Shown: positions 1-10,716, counted from the first letter of the stretch. The stretch is 64,000 bases of DNA from Jaminaea rosea (GCF_003144245.1 NW_020289977.1:558001-622000), one strand, 5' to 3'. Notes: generated by a model from the letters alone, not told the origin. Program-made: numbers and translations.

Positions 1-584
1 GAGAGCGATGGGCCAAGCCTGCGACTGAATGGCAGAGGGCTCCTTGAAGCCCATGCGGTTGATCTCTGACATGATGTAGTCTGGGTAGCCCGCTTCATCG
101 AAGCTGAAGACGGGGCGAGGGACCTGGTTGCCCTGGATGGTCATCTGCTTCTGAGCACGGAAGGCCTGGACCTCTTGGTCGGTACGGCCAGAGACTCGGG
201 GGTCTTCGGTGTAGAAGTTCTTCTCGAAGCGGGTGAGGGAGGCAGTGTCCCAGTCGACTTTGCCCAGCGAGGCGCCGAGATTGCTCATGCGGTCGCCGCC
301 ACCAAAGCCACCAGCACCACCGCCGTATCCGCCTCCTCCACCATATCCACCGCCACCGTATCCACCTCCGCCACCAGAATAGCCGTTCGAGCCACCGTAG
401 CCGCCTCCACCGCCACCACCGTATCCGCCGCCGTTGCCATATGAGGGTCGGCTGCGCGAGACGAGGAGGTCAGAGGAGCGAGGTTAGCATCCACGCTGGC
501 AAGATCAATATGTGTTGCCGAGAAGAGGTGCACTCACCTGTCACGTCCGCCGTATCCACCACCGTTGCCGTATCCGTAGCTCAT
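1..584 (-). CDS. DBP2: DEAD-box RNA helicase Dbp2/p68 (5' part; cut by window edge)
   Basis: Only the first ~165 codons are in the window; the gene continues beyond position 1. It starts at the ATG read from 584 with a Gly/Tyr-rich leader ([13 protein letters not shown]...). An intron at 452-537 (GTGAGT donor, CGCAG acceptor) joins the leader to a second Gly-Tyr-Gly-rich stretch. Then follow the Dbp2-specific block ([13 protein letters not shown]), the FDEAG(Y/F)PDY element and the Q motif ([17 protein letters not shown]). This order is that of Dbp2/p68 (DDX5) helicases, which act in the nucleus in mRNP assembly, transcription termination and rRNA processing. The helicase core lies outside the window, so catalytic motifs cannot be checked. 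Yeast DBP2 also has an intron, but in a different place. Confidence 0.92.
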
Positions 585-996
585 GATGTCTATGTGTGTG
601 TGTTTTTTTGCGGGTGGATTAAAGAGAAATGGTTGAGGAGGAGAAAAGAAACAAAGCGAGCAAGGCTGAGCCACAAGCAGAGCGGCGAGGCACTCTGCCG
701 CCCTGCCCGTTCGCCTCTGCATCGTCAAGTTCGGGACGAAATTTGTGAGCGGCCACCGAGCCACGTTGTGCGTCTTCGCCGTGGGTGGACTTGGCAGCTC
801 CGCCTGGCCATGTCTATCCGTCGGTCCACTGATCCACCTCTCGACCAAGATTGCAGTTGCAGGGGCGCGCGTCACGCTGCGCAGAGAGGAACATCATCGA
901 CTTGGTGACAGCTCAACTCCACGGTTCCGCGGTTCGAGACGGCAGCATACACGGAGCGCAGAGGAGGCTGCCATCATCCTCTTGCCATAGAGACCG
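585..996. promoter_or_regulatory. Divergent intergenic region between DBP2 and the cyclin gene
   Basis: This 412-base gap separates two start codons pointing away from each other and must hold both promoters and 5' leaders. I see a T-run close to the DBP2 start (around 600-608) but no convincing TATA box or known operator. Open frames here lack a plausible ATG-led protein. Confidence 0.5.
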
Positions 997-3053
997 ATGA
1001 CCATGGCGGCTGCCGTAGTGCCACCGCCGTCGGATGGCTCCGTCTTCCTGACGACGACGACGACGGCGTCGACGAGCTACCTGACGCCCGCAACCTACGA
1101 CGACCTCATGACTTCGACGCTCTCCCTCGCGTCAAACCCATCGGCGATCATGGCATTTGAAGGACGCCGAGCACAAGCATGCGGCCTCATTGCCGCAGTG
1201 GGAGCCAAGGTCGGCTTACCCCAGCGTACAATCGACACGGCATTTGTCCTCTGGCACAAGTTTGGCCTCTACCATGGCGCAAGCTCAGGCAATGCTGGGC
1301 AGCATGTCGCGCAGGCGGCTCTCTTTCTGGCCTGCAAGCTCAATGATACACCAAAGAAGACGAGGGAGCTCATCCTAGCATCTTACCCGCTGCGATACCC
1401 TGAGCTCGTCAAGGCTGCTGCCGCCGCGGCTGCAGCGTCCAACGCTGGTGGCAGTGGTGGCGGCGCGAAGCAGACGCAGCAGAACCCTGCCCTTGCCATC
1501 CTACAAGAGACGGATGTAGATTCCCAGCTAATTGAGTCGGAGCGTAACAAGATTCTCCACTTGGAAAGGACCATGCTCGACTCATTAGGCTATGACTTCA
1601 AGATCAGGCAGGCAGTCGAGAGCGTTTCACGAACGATTGTCAAGCTCGGCAAGGCGTGGGCGGTAAACAGGGCTGTCATTGAGAGCGCATGGAGAATAGC
1701 GTCAGATATGTGAGCGCGGTGGCGTGGAAGACTGCGGCGACCTTGCTGACCTTCCCTTCATCCTTTGTCCGCAGCCACCGGACACCGTGCCCCCTGATAC
1801 ACACGCCCGTCACCATCGCACTCGCCTCGTTGCTCGCCGCTGCTCTACTTTGGCCCTCACCCAGCGATAGAATTAATGAGCGAAGTGTTACAATCGTCAA
1901 GAGCATGTTCGGCCTCGCCCCTCGTCCGGAATCAAACGACGGGCAAGGAGACGTCACGATGACTGAGGCGGATGCGGCTCCCAACGGCAGCCATGGCAAC
2001 AATGGGAAAGATTCAGGTTTGCAGGCACACGCACAGCGTTGGCTCACCTCCTCTGCCCTCTGGGAGCGCGAGCTCGGCAGCTACGCAGAAGGAGTAGAAG
2101 AGGTGGTTCACTCCCTTCTGGACTTGTACATCTCGTCCGCCTCAACCTTCGCTCAGCAACAAGCGCAACACCTCAGAGCTATGGAGCAGCACGCTGCCAC
2201 GACCTCATCCCCCTCTACTACGACGCCCAGCCCTGCTTCACCGCTCAATCCATCTATCTCTCCCTCTTCTCCCTCGGAGTATTACCAGACGACTGGCTCT
2301 GGTGGAAGTATGACGGCAGCAGCAACTTCTTCCTCTGCGGCCAGGAAGCAGCAACAGCAGTCACTCGTCCTTCCGCCATACGCAGTCAATCCGCCCCCAC
2401 TGGGCATCGTCGACTGCTTTGCGCAGCATCGTCGAAGCGGCAGCAACAGTGGCGGCGGGGATGCACCAGCCTCTTCATCAAATGGCAACAGCTCATTGGC
2501 AGCTTCCGTACCGGGGCCGAGCGCAACGTCCATCTCTGCCACCCTGGTCAAGGACCTCACAGACGTCAAGATCCGGCTGCGCCAGGTCGAAGATGCGAGA
2601 AGGGAACAGTTAGCTGGGCTGCTTTCTGGAGAAGGGAGCGAAGAGGAGAAGAGCCGATTGCGGCGGCTAAGAGTTATTGATGAGGAGAAGAGGAGGGTTC
2701 AGACGTTGCGCATTCAGGTCGCCCAGGGGCAAAGCCAGCGGGACGCAACGTCGCAGCCGGCAGAGGCGACAGCGACGGTAGGAGGGACAGGCCCGAGCAG
2801 CGCAATGCAGACGCCCGTGCATGATCTGTCGATGCCACCTCCACCGGTGGGAGTGAGCGCGACTCGTGGTGTGGGTGGCACAGAGAGCCAGTCAGCGACG
2901 TCAGGAGGAGCAGGTGGAGGCGCAGTCGGGACGACGACGGCAAGACTGGTCATCGCTCGGCCTGCTGGATCGACAGGAGGAGCGGCTGCGATGGGCGAGG
3001 GCGCAGCACCGAGCAGTCGTCCAGTGGTCAAGACGGCTCGCTTCCTTTTCTGA
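997..3053 (+). CDS. Cyclin of the Ctk2 / cyclin K-T class (CTD kinase cyclin)
   Basis: Two exons, 997-1709 and 1775-3053, give 663 residues. The intron (GTGAGC...CCGCAG) splits an Ile codon and joins the two cyclin folds. Exon 1 carries the first cyclin box (AQAALFLACKLNDTPKKTREL) and the hinge KILHLERTMLDSLGYDF, close in pattern to yeast Ctk2. Exon 2 opens with the start of the second box (HRTPCPLIHTPVTIALASLL). Ala-rich and Gly/Ser inserts break up the first box, and the last ~300 residues are Ser/Gly/Pro-rich apart from a short charged helix (EEEKSRLRRLRVIDEEKRR). Ctk2-type cyclins activate a CDK that phosphorylates the RNA polymerase II CTD. Assignment to Ctk2 rather than cyclin K/T or Bur2 is by pattern only. 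A second in-frame ATG lies six bases downstream of the chosen start. Confidence 0.75.
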
Positions 3054-3211
3054 TAGAAAAGTGCAGGCATGCATGGGTTGCTGCTCGATCCAATGAATGC
3101 ATTGCCCGGCAACTTCGAGAGGTCGTACGCATAATTTGTTCCGCAAGCGCATCATTTCCGCCATCACAGCTTCGTCGCAGCCTTACCTCCTTCTCTCTCC
3201 TCCGCAGTAAG

Positions 3212-4594
3212 TCAGGCCTCCCTCTTGACAACGATCGCGGATGCTCCACCACCGCCGTTGCATACGCCGGCCACACCGATCTGTCCAGGCTTCAGCGCGT
3301 GGACGAGCGTGACGACGATTCTCGCACCTGATGAACCGATGGGGTGACCCAGGGATACACCGCCGCCCAGAGTGTTGACCTTGCTTGCGTCCAGCCCCAG
3401 GATCTTGTTGTTTGCCAACGCGACAGCAGAAAAGGCCTCATTGATCTCCCACAGAGCCACATCCTCCTTCTTCACCCCAGCCTTCTCCAATGCCAGCGGG
3501 ATAGCCTTTGCGGGCGCAATGGGGAAGTCTACGGGTGCGCAAGCTGCATCCGCCGATGCAAGAATCTGAGCGAGAGGCTTAACGCCAAGGGAAGCGGCGG
3601 CCTCCTTGGAGCCGAGAATGACGGCCGAAGCACCATCGTTGAGCGTTGACGCGTTGGCAGCCGTGACGGTACCGTTCTTGTCAAATACGGGACGCAGAGT
3701 GGGTACCTTGTCAAGCTTGATGTTCTTGTACTCCTCGTCCTCGGAGACGACGACATCTCCGCGCTTGTCGGGGATGGTGACAGGGACAATCTCGTTTGCG
3801 AATGCGCCGGCCTTCCACGCTTCGGCAGCACGCTTGTACGACTCGATGGCGTAGGCATCTTGATCCTCGCGAGAGAGACCATGCTTCTGAGCACACTGAT
3901 CAGCGCACTTGCCCATGTGGGCACCACCCTCGTACGCATCTGTAAGGCCATCCTTGATAATGGCGTCCATTGCCTGGACGTGGCCGAAGGCGGCGTTGCG
4001 GGGGAAGTAGAAGCTGCCATGTGCGGAGGAGCAAGTGAGGAGGAGCAAATCGAATGACAGTCAGCATGTGAAGGAAGGCACAGAGAGAGACGAAGGCAAC
4101 GAGGGTGAAACAGCCGTATATGCTGGTCCGATCCAAGTGAATCACTCCATACTCACGGAGCGTTGCTCATGCTCTCCATCCCGCCCGCGGCCATAATCTT
4201 GCGGTCGCCGAGGGCGATGTTCTGAGCTGCAAGGCTGATGGCCTTCATGCCCGAGGCGCAGACCTTGTTGATCGTCGTCGCCTCGGTAGTGTCTGGGCAG
4301 CCAGCGCCAAGGACGACCTGACGAGCGGGCGCTTGACCAACGCTGCCTTGAAGGACATTGCCGAAGTAGGCATCCTCGAGCTGCTCGGGCTTGACCTGGG
4401 CGCGTTCCATGGCAGCCTTGAGGGCGGTGACACCGAGCTGGGGAGCCGTCACCTTCTTGAGGGAGCCATTGAAGGAGCCGACAGGAGTCCTGACAGCGGA
4501 CAAGATGAAGACGTCGTTGGTCTGCGCGGAAAGAGATGGAGAGTCAATGCCATGTTGCATAGATGGCTGCTTGCCACCCAAGCCTGCTCACCAT
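3212..4594 (-). CDS. ERG10: Acetyl-CoA C-acetyltransferase (thiolase, Erg10)
   Basis: Three coding exons: 4592-4594 (only the ATG), 4157-4521 and 3212-4013, giving 389 residues, the usual size of cytosolic thiolases. The protein begins MTNDVFILSAVRTPVGSF like Erg10. It has the nucleophilic Cys89 (NKVCASGMKA), the GHPIG histidine (about 346) and the second catalytic Cys (about 374, VCNGGGGA). It condenses two acetyl-CoA to acetoacetyl-CoA, the first step of the mevalonate/sterol pathway. No peroxisomal tripeptide is seen (ends KREA), so a cytosolic form is likely. The first intron (4522-4591) begins directly after the ATG. The alternative unspliced upstream start at 4581 would add a non-conserved leader lying inside that intron. 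The second intron is 4014-4156. It is tail-to-tail with the cyclin gene, 158 bases between stop codons. Confidence 0.95.
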
Positions 4595-4949
4595 TCTGGC
4601 AATCGAGGAAGAGAATCTAGCGATAGGTGCCGGTCGAAAGGGAAGCATCGTCTACTTGATCGCGTCGTCTCGTCGAGGATCCGGGGAGAAGGAGGCTGCA
4701 CTGCACGCCCCTGCCCGGCCCAGCCTTCTTATTCAGTCGACCCTCGGCACTCTACCGGGCGCCGCCGAGGCCGTCGAGCGAGCGAGACATCATGCAATGA
4801 GCAACTGCGCGTGTAAGGTATTTCAGGGTCAATGCGGTATCATTGAAGGTCAAAGGGTGGCGCAGAATACAGGATAAACTAGTCTAGAAAGTAACAAGAG
4901 ACTTGGGACGAGGGCGGGCAGGAGATGACTGACGCATGTGCGCCCGCGT
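4595..4949. other. Intergenic: ERG10 promoter and 3' end of the transporter gene
   Basis: 355 bases holding the upstream region of ERG10 and the 3' untranslated part of the next minus-strand gene. A run of C/G-rich sequence occupies 4680-4770. No ATG-led protein, RNA gene or repeat of note is visible. Confidence 0.4.
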
Positions 4950-5939
4950 CTAGGGCTCAGCCCTCTCGATGTCCTTGACGTAGTGGCCCGACTGAACCTG
5001 GCCCATGGGCTCATGGATTGTCGGCGACGGGCTTCCCTTCTCTTCTGTCGTCTTAGCAGGGTCGAACTCATCGCCACCATAGAGGTACATGAGGGGCAGA
5101 ACGAGTAGCCAAGCTCCAATGACGTTGCCCAAGAAGGCAGGCACCAGTGCCGTACCAATGTAGCGTCCAACGGTGACCATTGCCCCATTCTCGAGGCCCT
5201 CTGGGATGAGGAACATCGAAGCTACGACGTGCTCGAAGCCTGCAGCTACAAAGACGAAGATGGGGAACCAGGCACAGACGACCTTGCTGACTGCGTCCTT
5301 TGCGAGGCTGGCTTGGAAGACGGCCAGGCAGACGAGGGTGTTACAGCCAATGGCACGGACGATGTTCTTGCCAAAGGAGATCGAGGAGCTGCGAACGCGA
5401 AAGTGCAAGGGAAGAGTTGAGCTTATCAATTTTCTGGTCGTTGACGTCTCTGGCCGCTTGTGCTGCGCTCACCCAGCCTTCATCGTGGCAACGCCTGCTG
5501 CTCCAGTCTTCATTGCGGGAGTGTAGATGCCAGAGCCGTAGACGATGCCCGTGTAGAGGAGAGCTCCGGCCAAATTGCCCACGAAGACCAGCGCCCAATC
5601 AGCAATCCAAGCCCAGTAGGGCACCTTGCGCTTGATCGTCGCCATCGTCATGATTGCCATCTGGCCCGTAACGAGGTCCATCTGCAGAAGCACAATCATC
5701 ACGAGACCGACCGGGAAGACGGCGCCCTGGATGATTTTGAGGAGGCCAGCCGCATTCTCTGTCAGCCAAGGGTCGGCGCTGAGGACTTGGACAAGCATGC
5801 CGCCCGTGGAGAGGAAGAGGCCAGCCATGAAGGCCTTGACGAAGCGCTTGCCAATGGACAGACGATGCTTGGCTGGGCCGGCCATAATCCAGGCCCAGGT
5901 AGCCTGCTCGAGGGTGACCATAGGAGAAGAGGTAGACAT
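4950..5939 (-). CDS. Formate/nitrite transporter family (FNT) channel protein
   Basis: Two exons, 5473-5939 and 4950-5388, with intron 5389-5472 splitting a Gly codon (MKAG-SSISFGKN), give 301 residues, normal for the family. Six hydrophobic segments can be traced. The FNT hallmarks are present: FPVGLVMIVLL in the second membrane region, WALVFVGNLAGALL, and GFEHVVASMFLIP, which carries the conserved pore histidine. The usual ELFTGN-like element reads MDLVTGQM here. The C-terminal tail is hydrophilic. Family members such as Aspergillus NitA and bacterial FocA/NirC move formate or nitrite across membranes; which one this protein carries cannot be told from the sequence. The start at 5939 was chosen because the longer frame (to 6038) adds a non-conserved Cys/Pro-rich leader. 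Confidence 0.9.
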
Positions 5940-6743
5940 GATTGGGAAGCGGAGACGGCGGGTGGGCGGTTCGAAGACAAGACAAGAGTCGCAGCAAGGA
6001 GGACGATGCGATAGAAGAGAGGAACAGGGATGGGGCATTGATGATCAAATAGCCGTACCTCTTTATGTCTTTGTCACGAAGGACGCAAGCAGCTGCAACC
6101 TAGCTGCGACCCTCACACAGCTGAAACGCACAGACATCTCTCTGCCCGCACCTGCTTTGCGTCGCTCTCCCCCTCTCCCCGAGCAAGAAGGGGCTCTTGA
6201 GAGTTGACACGCTATCGCAATGCCTCTTCCTGCGCCCAAACGGTCTCTGTCTTTGCGGCTTGGAGCTGCTTATCGATTGAACTGTCCGTCTCGGTCGCGT
6301 TTTCACTCTCGTTTGCCCTCGACTTTTTGCTCGGCTGAGGCGAGAATCTCGACTGGGCTCGTGCGCGGCGGCGGCGGCGGCGGCCGGGCGAACGGAGAGA
6401 AGGAGGGGCTCACGGATCCCTTATCACGGCCATGTCGGAGCTCCCCGCACACGCGACTCTTAGCCCTTCAGTACGAGCGATGGCCTCCTGTCGTCCGCCG
6501 TTTGGCTCGTTTAGCCGCCGGTGTGTGATCTCGATACGCACGGGGCACGCGTACTTCCCACTCGTAGACTGGCTTGTGGGGTGGTGGTGCCCCACGCTGC
6601 TCTGGACCCCTCCTCACATGCAGGCAGGTCATCAAGGTTGAGTGAACTGATGGGCGGCTTCTGCTCGGCGAAAGCCTTTCGTTCTCCGTCCCCGTCTACG
6701 TTACAGCACGGCCCACGGACACCGAGAGATAAGGACATTGCCG
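5940..6743. other. Intergenic: transporter promoter and 3' end of Ytp1-like gene
   Basis: 804 bases between two minus-strand genes. It contains a short CGG/GGC run at about 6365-6384 and many overlapping open frames on both strands that lack family resemblance. I see no RNA gene. Confidence 0.4.
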
Positions 6744-8444
6744 TCATGAACCCCGCACCTTGGCCTGCCTGGACTGCAGTCTCTCGTCGTCAAAGGGGTC
6801 AATCTCCTCTGCGTCCAAGTCACCCTCGTCGAAGAGGACGTGGCTTTCCGCCTCTATGCTGCTTTCCTCCTCGCTACCATGATCGCCGTACCCGCCTTTA
6901 TCAGCGCGCGGCCCATTCGCGCCGCCGTTGCGTATTCCGCCTCCTCCTTCTACGCTATCTCTTTCTTGATTGCCATTCAGCGATCGCATCGGCATCGAAG
7001 AGGCGGAATTGCTCGTCTGACCGTCGTCACCATCCCGCGCACCCTGGCCTAGCCTGCTGTACCACGGCCCAGATTCCGTCGTACTTCTCGCCGACACACG
7101 AGCGCCGTATCTCCCGCCCGAAGTCGTGTAGAGGTCCAGGAGAATATTGAACCAGACAAAGAGGAAGAACGCGATGGAAAAGTCAATGAGGCCCCATGTG
7201 ATGTGATCAATGCCATTGCCGTCGGCCCAGCGTAGCTCCTCGTCCGTTGCCGACATGAAGAGGATACCGGCGGCCGTAAGGAGCCAGGGAGGGAGGAGCT
7301 GGAAGGCTCGGACAGGCGACCAGTCTGAGCGGCCTGTCAGCTCCTCTGGTTGACGGATTGGAGTTGTAGCTGTGAGCCGCTCGTGGACATCGGATGAGGT
7401 AGGGTCTGGACTCGTATCGCTCTCTCCAGTCGGGCGGTCGTTGAGCACAAAGCAGACTTCGATGACTCGTGCGACGCCAGCCGCCATCAATGCGTAGCCA
7501 AAAAGACCGTGCACCATCGTGGATAGCATGAGCGCTTGAGCATGGCCGGACATCGCCCAGCCTGTGATCCCAATGATGATGCCCGGGAAGATGCTACGCT
7601 TGCCACCCCTCGAGGTCCAGATGCCTGCAGCTCCACCAAAGAACCACACCACGCCAAGAAGCGTGTGTTGCAGGTCTTTGTGCGTCCACGGCCCGCCGTG
7701 ATGCTCAGTGAAGGAGTTGACCAGCCCCCACAGGCAGATGACCCAGCTATCAAACCACTCCTGAGAACGACCACGTCGTGCAAGCCATCCTGCGCCAGCC
7801 TTGAGCATGATGAGCAGAATGACCGAGTAGGCGACAAAGCTCGATCCCATTATGTAGTGGGCGAGGCATTGCCCCAAGTGCCCCCCGAAGCACCACGATT
7901 GAAGCGTGGCGATGCCGAGCACCATCTGCACCCAGCCCAAGATTGGGAACGTCTTTCCCAAAAGGCCGTGCAACCCCAGCACAACTGGGCGAATTCGTCC
8001 CTCGGCCTTCCAGCTCAAGTGTAGCTTCAGGTACATTCCCAAGGCCATCTGTGCAAAGAGGTAGAAGACAAGCAAGCTCGCGACGGTACCATGCGCTGTA
8101 TGCGGGAAGGAGCGGCCGCCGTGGCCATGCCCAAAGAAGTAGCCTGCGGTGGTCAGAGCAAGTGAAACGGTGGCCAGGGGAACGTGAAGACGATGGCGTA
8201 TCAGGCCCAAGACCATTGTGGTCGGGAAAAGAATAGTCCAGACAACGGCTTGAAAGAGGATGTGGAGCTTGAGGATTGAGTCGATTGGGATTGACGGATC
8301 TGCGGGGCCATCATGATGGTGCTCATGGGCCAAGCTGAGTTGAGGACGAGTGGCTAGCACGACAACGGCTGCCAGTGGGACGAGGGAGCGACGAGCCCGC
8401 ATCTCTACCCGTGACGGCGATGAGTATGCCCTCGACGGAGCCAT
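6744..8444 (-). CDS. Ytp1-like multi-span membrane protein (DUF2427/Ytp1)
   Basis: Intronless, 566 residues. The N-terminus has a signal-peptide-like stretch (residues ~18-40) ending before a His-rich lumenal piece (AHEHHHDG). About ten hydrophobic helices follow, with His-containing loops (FGHGHGG, FTEHHGGPWTH, SGHAQAL). The first half matches the cytochrome-b561-like DUF2427 region and the second the Ytp1 domain (SIFPGIIIGITGWAMSGHAQ). The last ~130 residues are polar and end in an acidic tail. The family is fungal and poorly characterised; heme or metal binding by the paired histidines is an inference. It shares a 526-base divergent intergenic region with the GH9 gene. Confidence 0.85.
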   Translation of the reverse strand: MAPSRAYSSPSRVEMRARRSLVPLAAVVVLATRPQLSLAHEHHHDGPADPSIPIDSILKLHILFQAVVWTILFPTTMVLGLIRHRLHVPLATVSLALTTAGYFFGHGHGGRSFPHTAHGTVASLLVFYLFAQMALGMYLKLHLSWKAEGRIRPVVLGLHGLLGKTFPILGWVQMVLGIATLQSWCFGGHLGQCLAHYIMGSSFVAYSVILLIMLKAGAGWLARRGRSQEWFDSWVICLWGLVNSFTEHHGGPWTHKDLQHTLLGVVWFFGGAAGIWTSRGGKRSIFPGIIIGITGWAMSGHAQALMLSTMVHGLFGYALMAAGVARVIEVCFVLNDRPTGESDTSPDPTSSDVHERLTATTPIRQPEELTGRSDWSPVRAFQLLPPWLLTAAGILFMSATDEELRWADGNGIDHITWGLIDFSIAFFLFVWFNILLDLYTTSGGRYGARVSARSTTESGPWYSRLGQGARDGDDGQTSNSASSMPMRSLNGNQERDSVEGGGGIRNGGANGPRADKGGYGDHGSEEESSIEAESHVLFDEGDLDAEEIDPFDDERLQSRQAKVRGS

Positions 8445-8970
8445 CCGTGATCAAGCTGATGAGCGTTGATGGAAATCTCGTTGGTGAGGGTGTGGTGCAG
8501 GCAGCAAACAAAAGCTGGTCATGCGGGCGGCACGGACGGCAGGTAGGAGCGGACGCAGGCGCAGGCGGCATACACGCAACAGCAGCGGACGCAGGCGGCG
8601 TCCATTCTTTGAGGCGGCGCTTTTCCGCGGCAGGGTGCACGTCGTCTCGAGTCGAGGCCAGGTCTAATGAACCGCCGGGCGATTGCTGCCCGTGGGTCCT
8701 CGACGTCGTCGTCGTTGTTCCTGAGCTGTTGTGGCTTGGCGCCCAGCTTACCTCTCTCACCTCTCGCTACCAGCCTTGCAAGAAGAGGAGGCAGAGAGCT
8801 CGACGACGACTCGAGCGACGGCTGCTTTCCCTCTCTTCCTTCTTTACCAACGACGATACAGCGATACCCTCCACTCATCATCCTCATCAACACACTCCTT
8901 GTCCTCACCTCTCATTGACACACCGGCTCGCCCTCGCAGGGCGCCACATCTCCTTTCATCTCATCCCGCA
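8445..8970. promoter_or_regulatory. Divergent intergenic region between Ytp1-like and GH9 genes
   Basis: 526 bases between opposing start codons. The GH9 side (8760-8970) is rich in C/T, as expected of a fungal core promoter and leader. The frame upstream of the GH9 ATG at 8971 is open back to an ATG at 8731, but that extension lacks a signal peptide, so I treat it as leader. Confidence 0.45.
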
Positions 8971-10716
8971 ATGGGTCACCCAACTCGCATTCTCGCAGCC
9001 CTCTGTCTCCTCTTCGGCGCCCAATCCGCGCTTGCTCAGGTATCCTCACCGTCGAGCGCCTGGCAGCCGGCCCCCTCTGCCTCAGGGACTGTCGTACCCT
9101 CCTCCTCCTCAGGTCCCAACTCCCAATGGCTTGAAGTCCTTGGCTCCAACCTTTATTACTATGACGAGCAGCGAGCCGGAGTTCTTCCTGACGACTTTCG
9201 CGTCGACTGGAGGAACACGTCTGTCCTCACCGATGGAGCGGTCGCGAATGTCAACTTAAGCGCAGGCTTCTTCGATGCAGGCAACTTCATCAAAGCCCTC
9301 TTCCCCCTGACTTACACGCTATCGTCCATCATCGAGTCGGCTCTCCTCTGGGGCGAGGCCTACTCCTCGTCCAGTCAGGCGTACTACCTCGACGAGACTC
9401 TGCGTAACGGCCTCGACTGGCTCATGGAGGCCAGCTCGCAGACCGACACGCTCTACATGTTCGTCGGCGACCAGACGGCCTACTGGGGTGGAGACCTCAA
9501 CATCCCGCAGCCACGACCCGTCTACTCGGTGACGAGGGAGAACCCGGGTACGGACGTCTTTGCCTCGACGGCAACTACCCTTGCTCTGGGCGCTCTGCTC
9601 TACTCGGGTAAAGCCTTGCCCCTCTCTCAGTCGGTCAACGGCACCCTACCAAGCTCGCTGCGCAACACCACATACGCAGACAGCCTCTCCAATCGCGCTG
9701 TGCAGCTCCTAGAGCTAGCCTTCGCAGCAACGCCGATGCAAGTCTATCAAAAAGCCGTTGATGACATCGCCTGGGCGTACCCCAGCACAGACTACGACGA
9801 CGAGCTGATTCTGGGCGCCGCCTACACAGCCATGGCGACGGGGAACATCTCGTGGGTGACGACTGCAATCGACACGTACTCGACCAATGCGTATCCGCCC
9901 ACATTCGGCGCCCTGAACTGGGACTCGAAACGGCCCATGGTACCGACAACCATGGCACAGCTAGCCCTCTTCTTGCCCGGGGCAGACTCTCGCCTCTCCT
10001 TCACCAAGTTCCAAAACGACTCTGAGGTCTGGCTAGACGCCCTAGTCGCGGGAAATATGAAGGACACGCACACGACTCCTGGCGGTCTCTTCTGGTTCAA
10101 GGGCAACTCAGCCTCTGCAAGCCTCAACCCCGCCTTGAACGCCGCGGTCCTCTGCCTCAAGTACGCACCCATGGCTTCTACCTCGGCCAAGACAGACGCC
10201 TACCGCCAATGGGCACAAAAGCAGATCGACTATGCTCTGGGGAAGAACCCAATGAATACGGTGTATCAAGTCGGACTTCACCCCAACTCGGCCTTTAATC
10301 CACACTCAGCTCTTGCCTCGGGTGGGACAGACTTGGCGCGTATCAACACCTCCCCTCCACAGGAGCTTCACGTCCTGTATGGCGCGGTCGTGGGCGGGCC
10401 GGACGAGGATGACAAGTACTACGACGTGCGCGACGACTATGATCAGTCCGAGCCTGCGCTGGACACTGTTGCGCCCATGGTGGCGATATCTTCTTACTTC
10501 GTCGGCCAGGGCCAGTCGGCGAGCAACCCGTTCTTCGTGGGGCTTACGGCGCCTAGGATCATCCCAAAGAGGCCAAGCAGCGGGCTCAGTGGAGGCGCCA
10601 TTGCGGGCATTGTCATTGGCGTGCTACTGGGTGTTGCATTGCTTGCTGTTCTTGGGTGGTTCTGCTGGAGGAAGAGGGGACGCAATGCCTACAGGAGGAG
10701 GAAGATGGGCTTGTGA
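8971..10716 (+). CDS. Glycoside hydrolase family 9 (endoglucanase-like), C-terminally membrane-anchored
   Basis: Intronless, 581 residues from the ATG at 8971. That start gives a clean signal peptide (MGHPTRILAALCLLFGAQSALA); an ATG at 8731 in the same frame would bury it. A Ser/Pro linker is followed by the GH9 (alpha/alpha)6 domain: DWRNTSVLTDG, the catalytic loop FFDAGNFIK, YALGKNPMN and VRDDYDQSEPALD with the presumed acid Glu near 494. A transmembrane helix (about 541-567) and a basic cytosolic tail follow (WRKRGRNAYRRRK). The protein should sit on the plasma membrane or in the secretory path with its catalytic domain outside. Two normally invariant positions differ: the DAGD loop reads DAGN (Asn105) and the PHHR element reads PHSA. 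Either this is a divergent fungal subgroup or activity is reduced; a wall-remodelling role is inference. Confidence 0.9.
   Translation: MGHPTRILAALCLLFGAQSALAQVSSPSSAWQPAPSASGTVVPSSSSGPNSQWLEVLGSNLYYYDEQRAGVLPDDFRVDWRNTSVLTDGAVANVNLSAGFFDAGNFIKALFPLTYTLSSIIESALLWGEAYSSSSQAYYLDETLRNGLDWLMEASSQTDTLYMFVGDQTAYWGGDLNIPQPRPVYSVTRENPGTDVFASTATTLALGALLYSGKALPLSQSVNGTLPSSLRNTTYADSLSNRAVQLLELAFAATPMQVYQKAVDDIAWAYPSTDYDDELILGAAYTAMATGNISWVTTAIDTYSTNAYPPTFGALNWDSKRPMVPTTMAQLALFLPGADSRLSFTKFQNDSEVWLDALVAGNMKDTHTTPGGLFWFKGNSASASLNPALNAAVLCLKYAPMASTSAKTDAYRQWAQKQIDYALGKNPMNTVYQVGLHPNSAFNPHSALASGGTDLARINTSPPQELHVLYGAVVGGPDEDDKYYDVRDDYDQSEPALDTVAPMVAISSYFVGQGQSASNPFFVGLTAPRIIPKRPSSGLSGGAIAGIVIGVLLGVALLAVLGWFCWRKRGRNAYRRRKMGL

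Noticed and set aside
920-945. GGTTCGAGAC resembling a tRNA box B
   Set aside because: It lacks the closing CC and any surrounding cloverleaf.
8731-8970. Upstream ATG extension of the GH9 gene
   Set aside because: It would place 80 non-conserved residues before a clear signal peptide.
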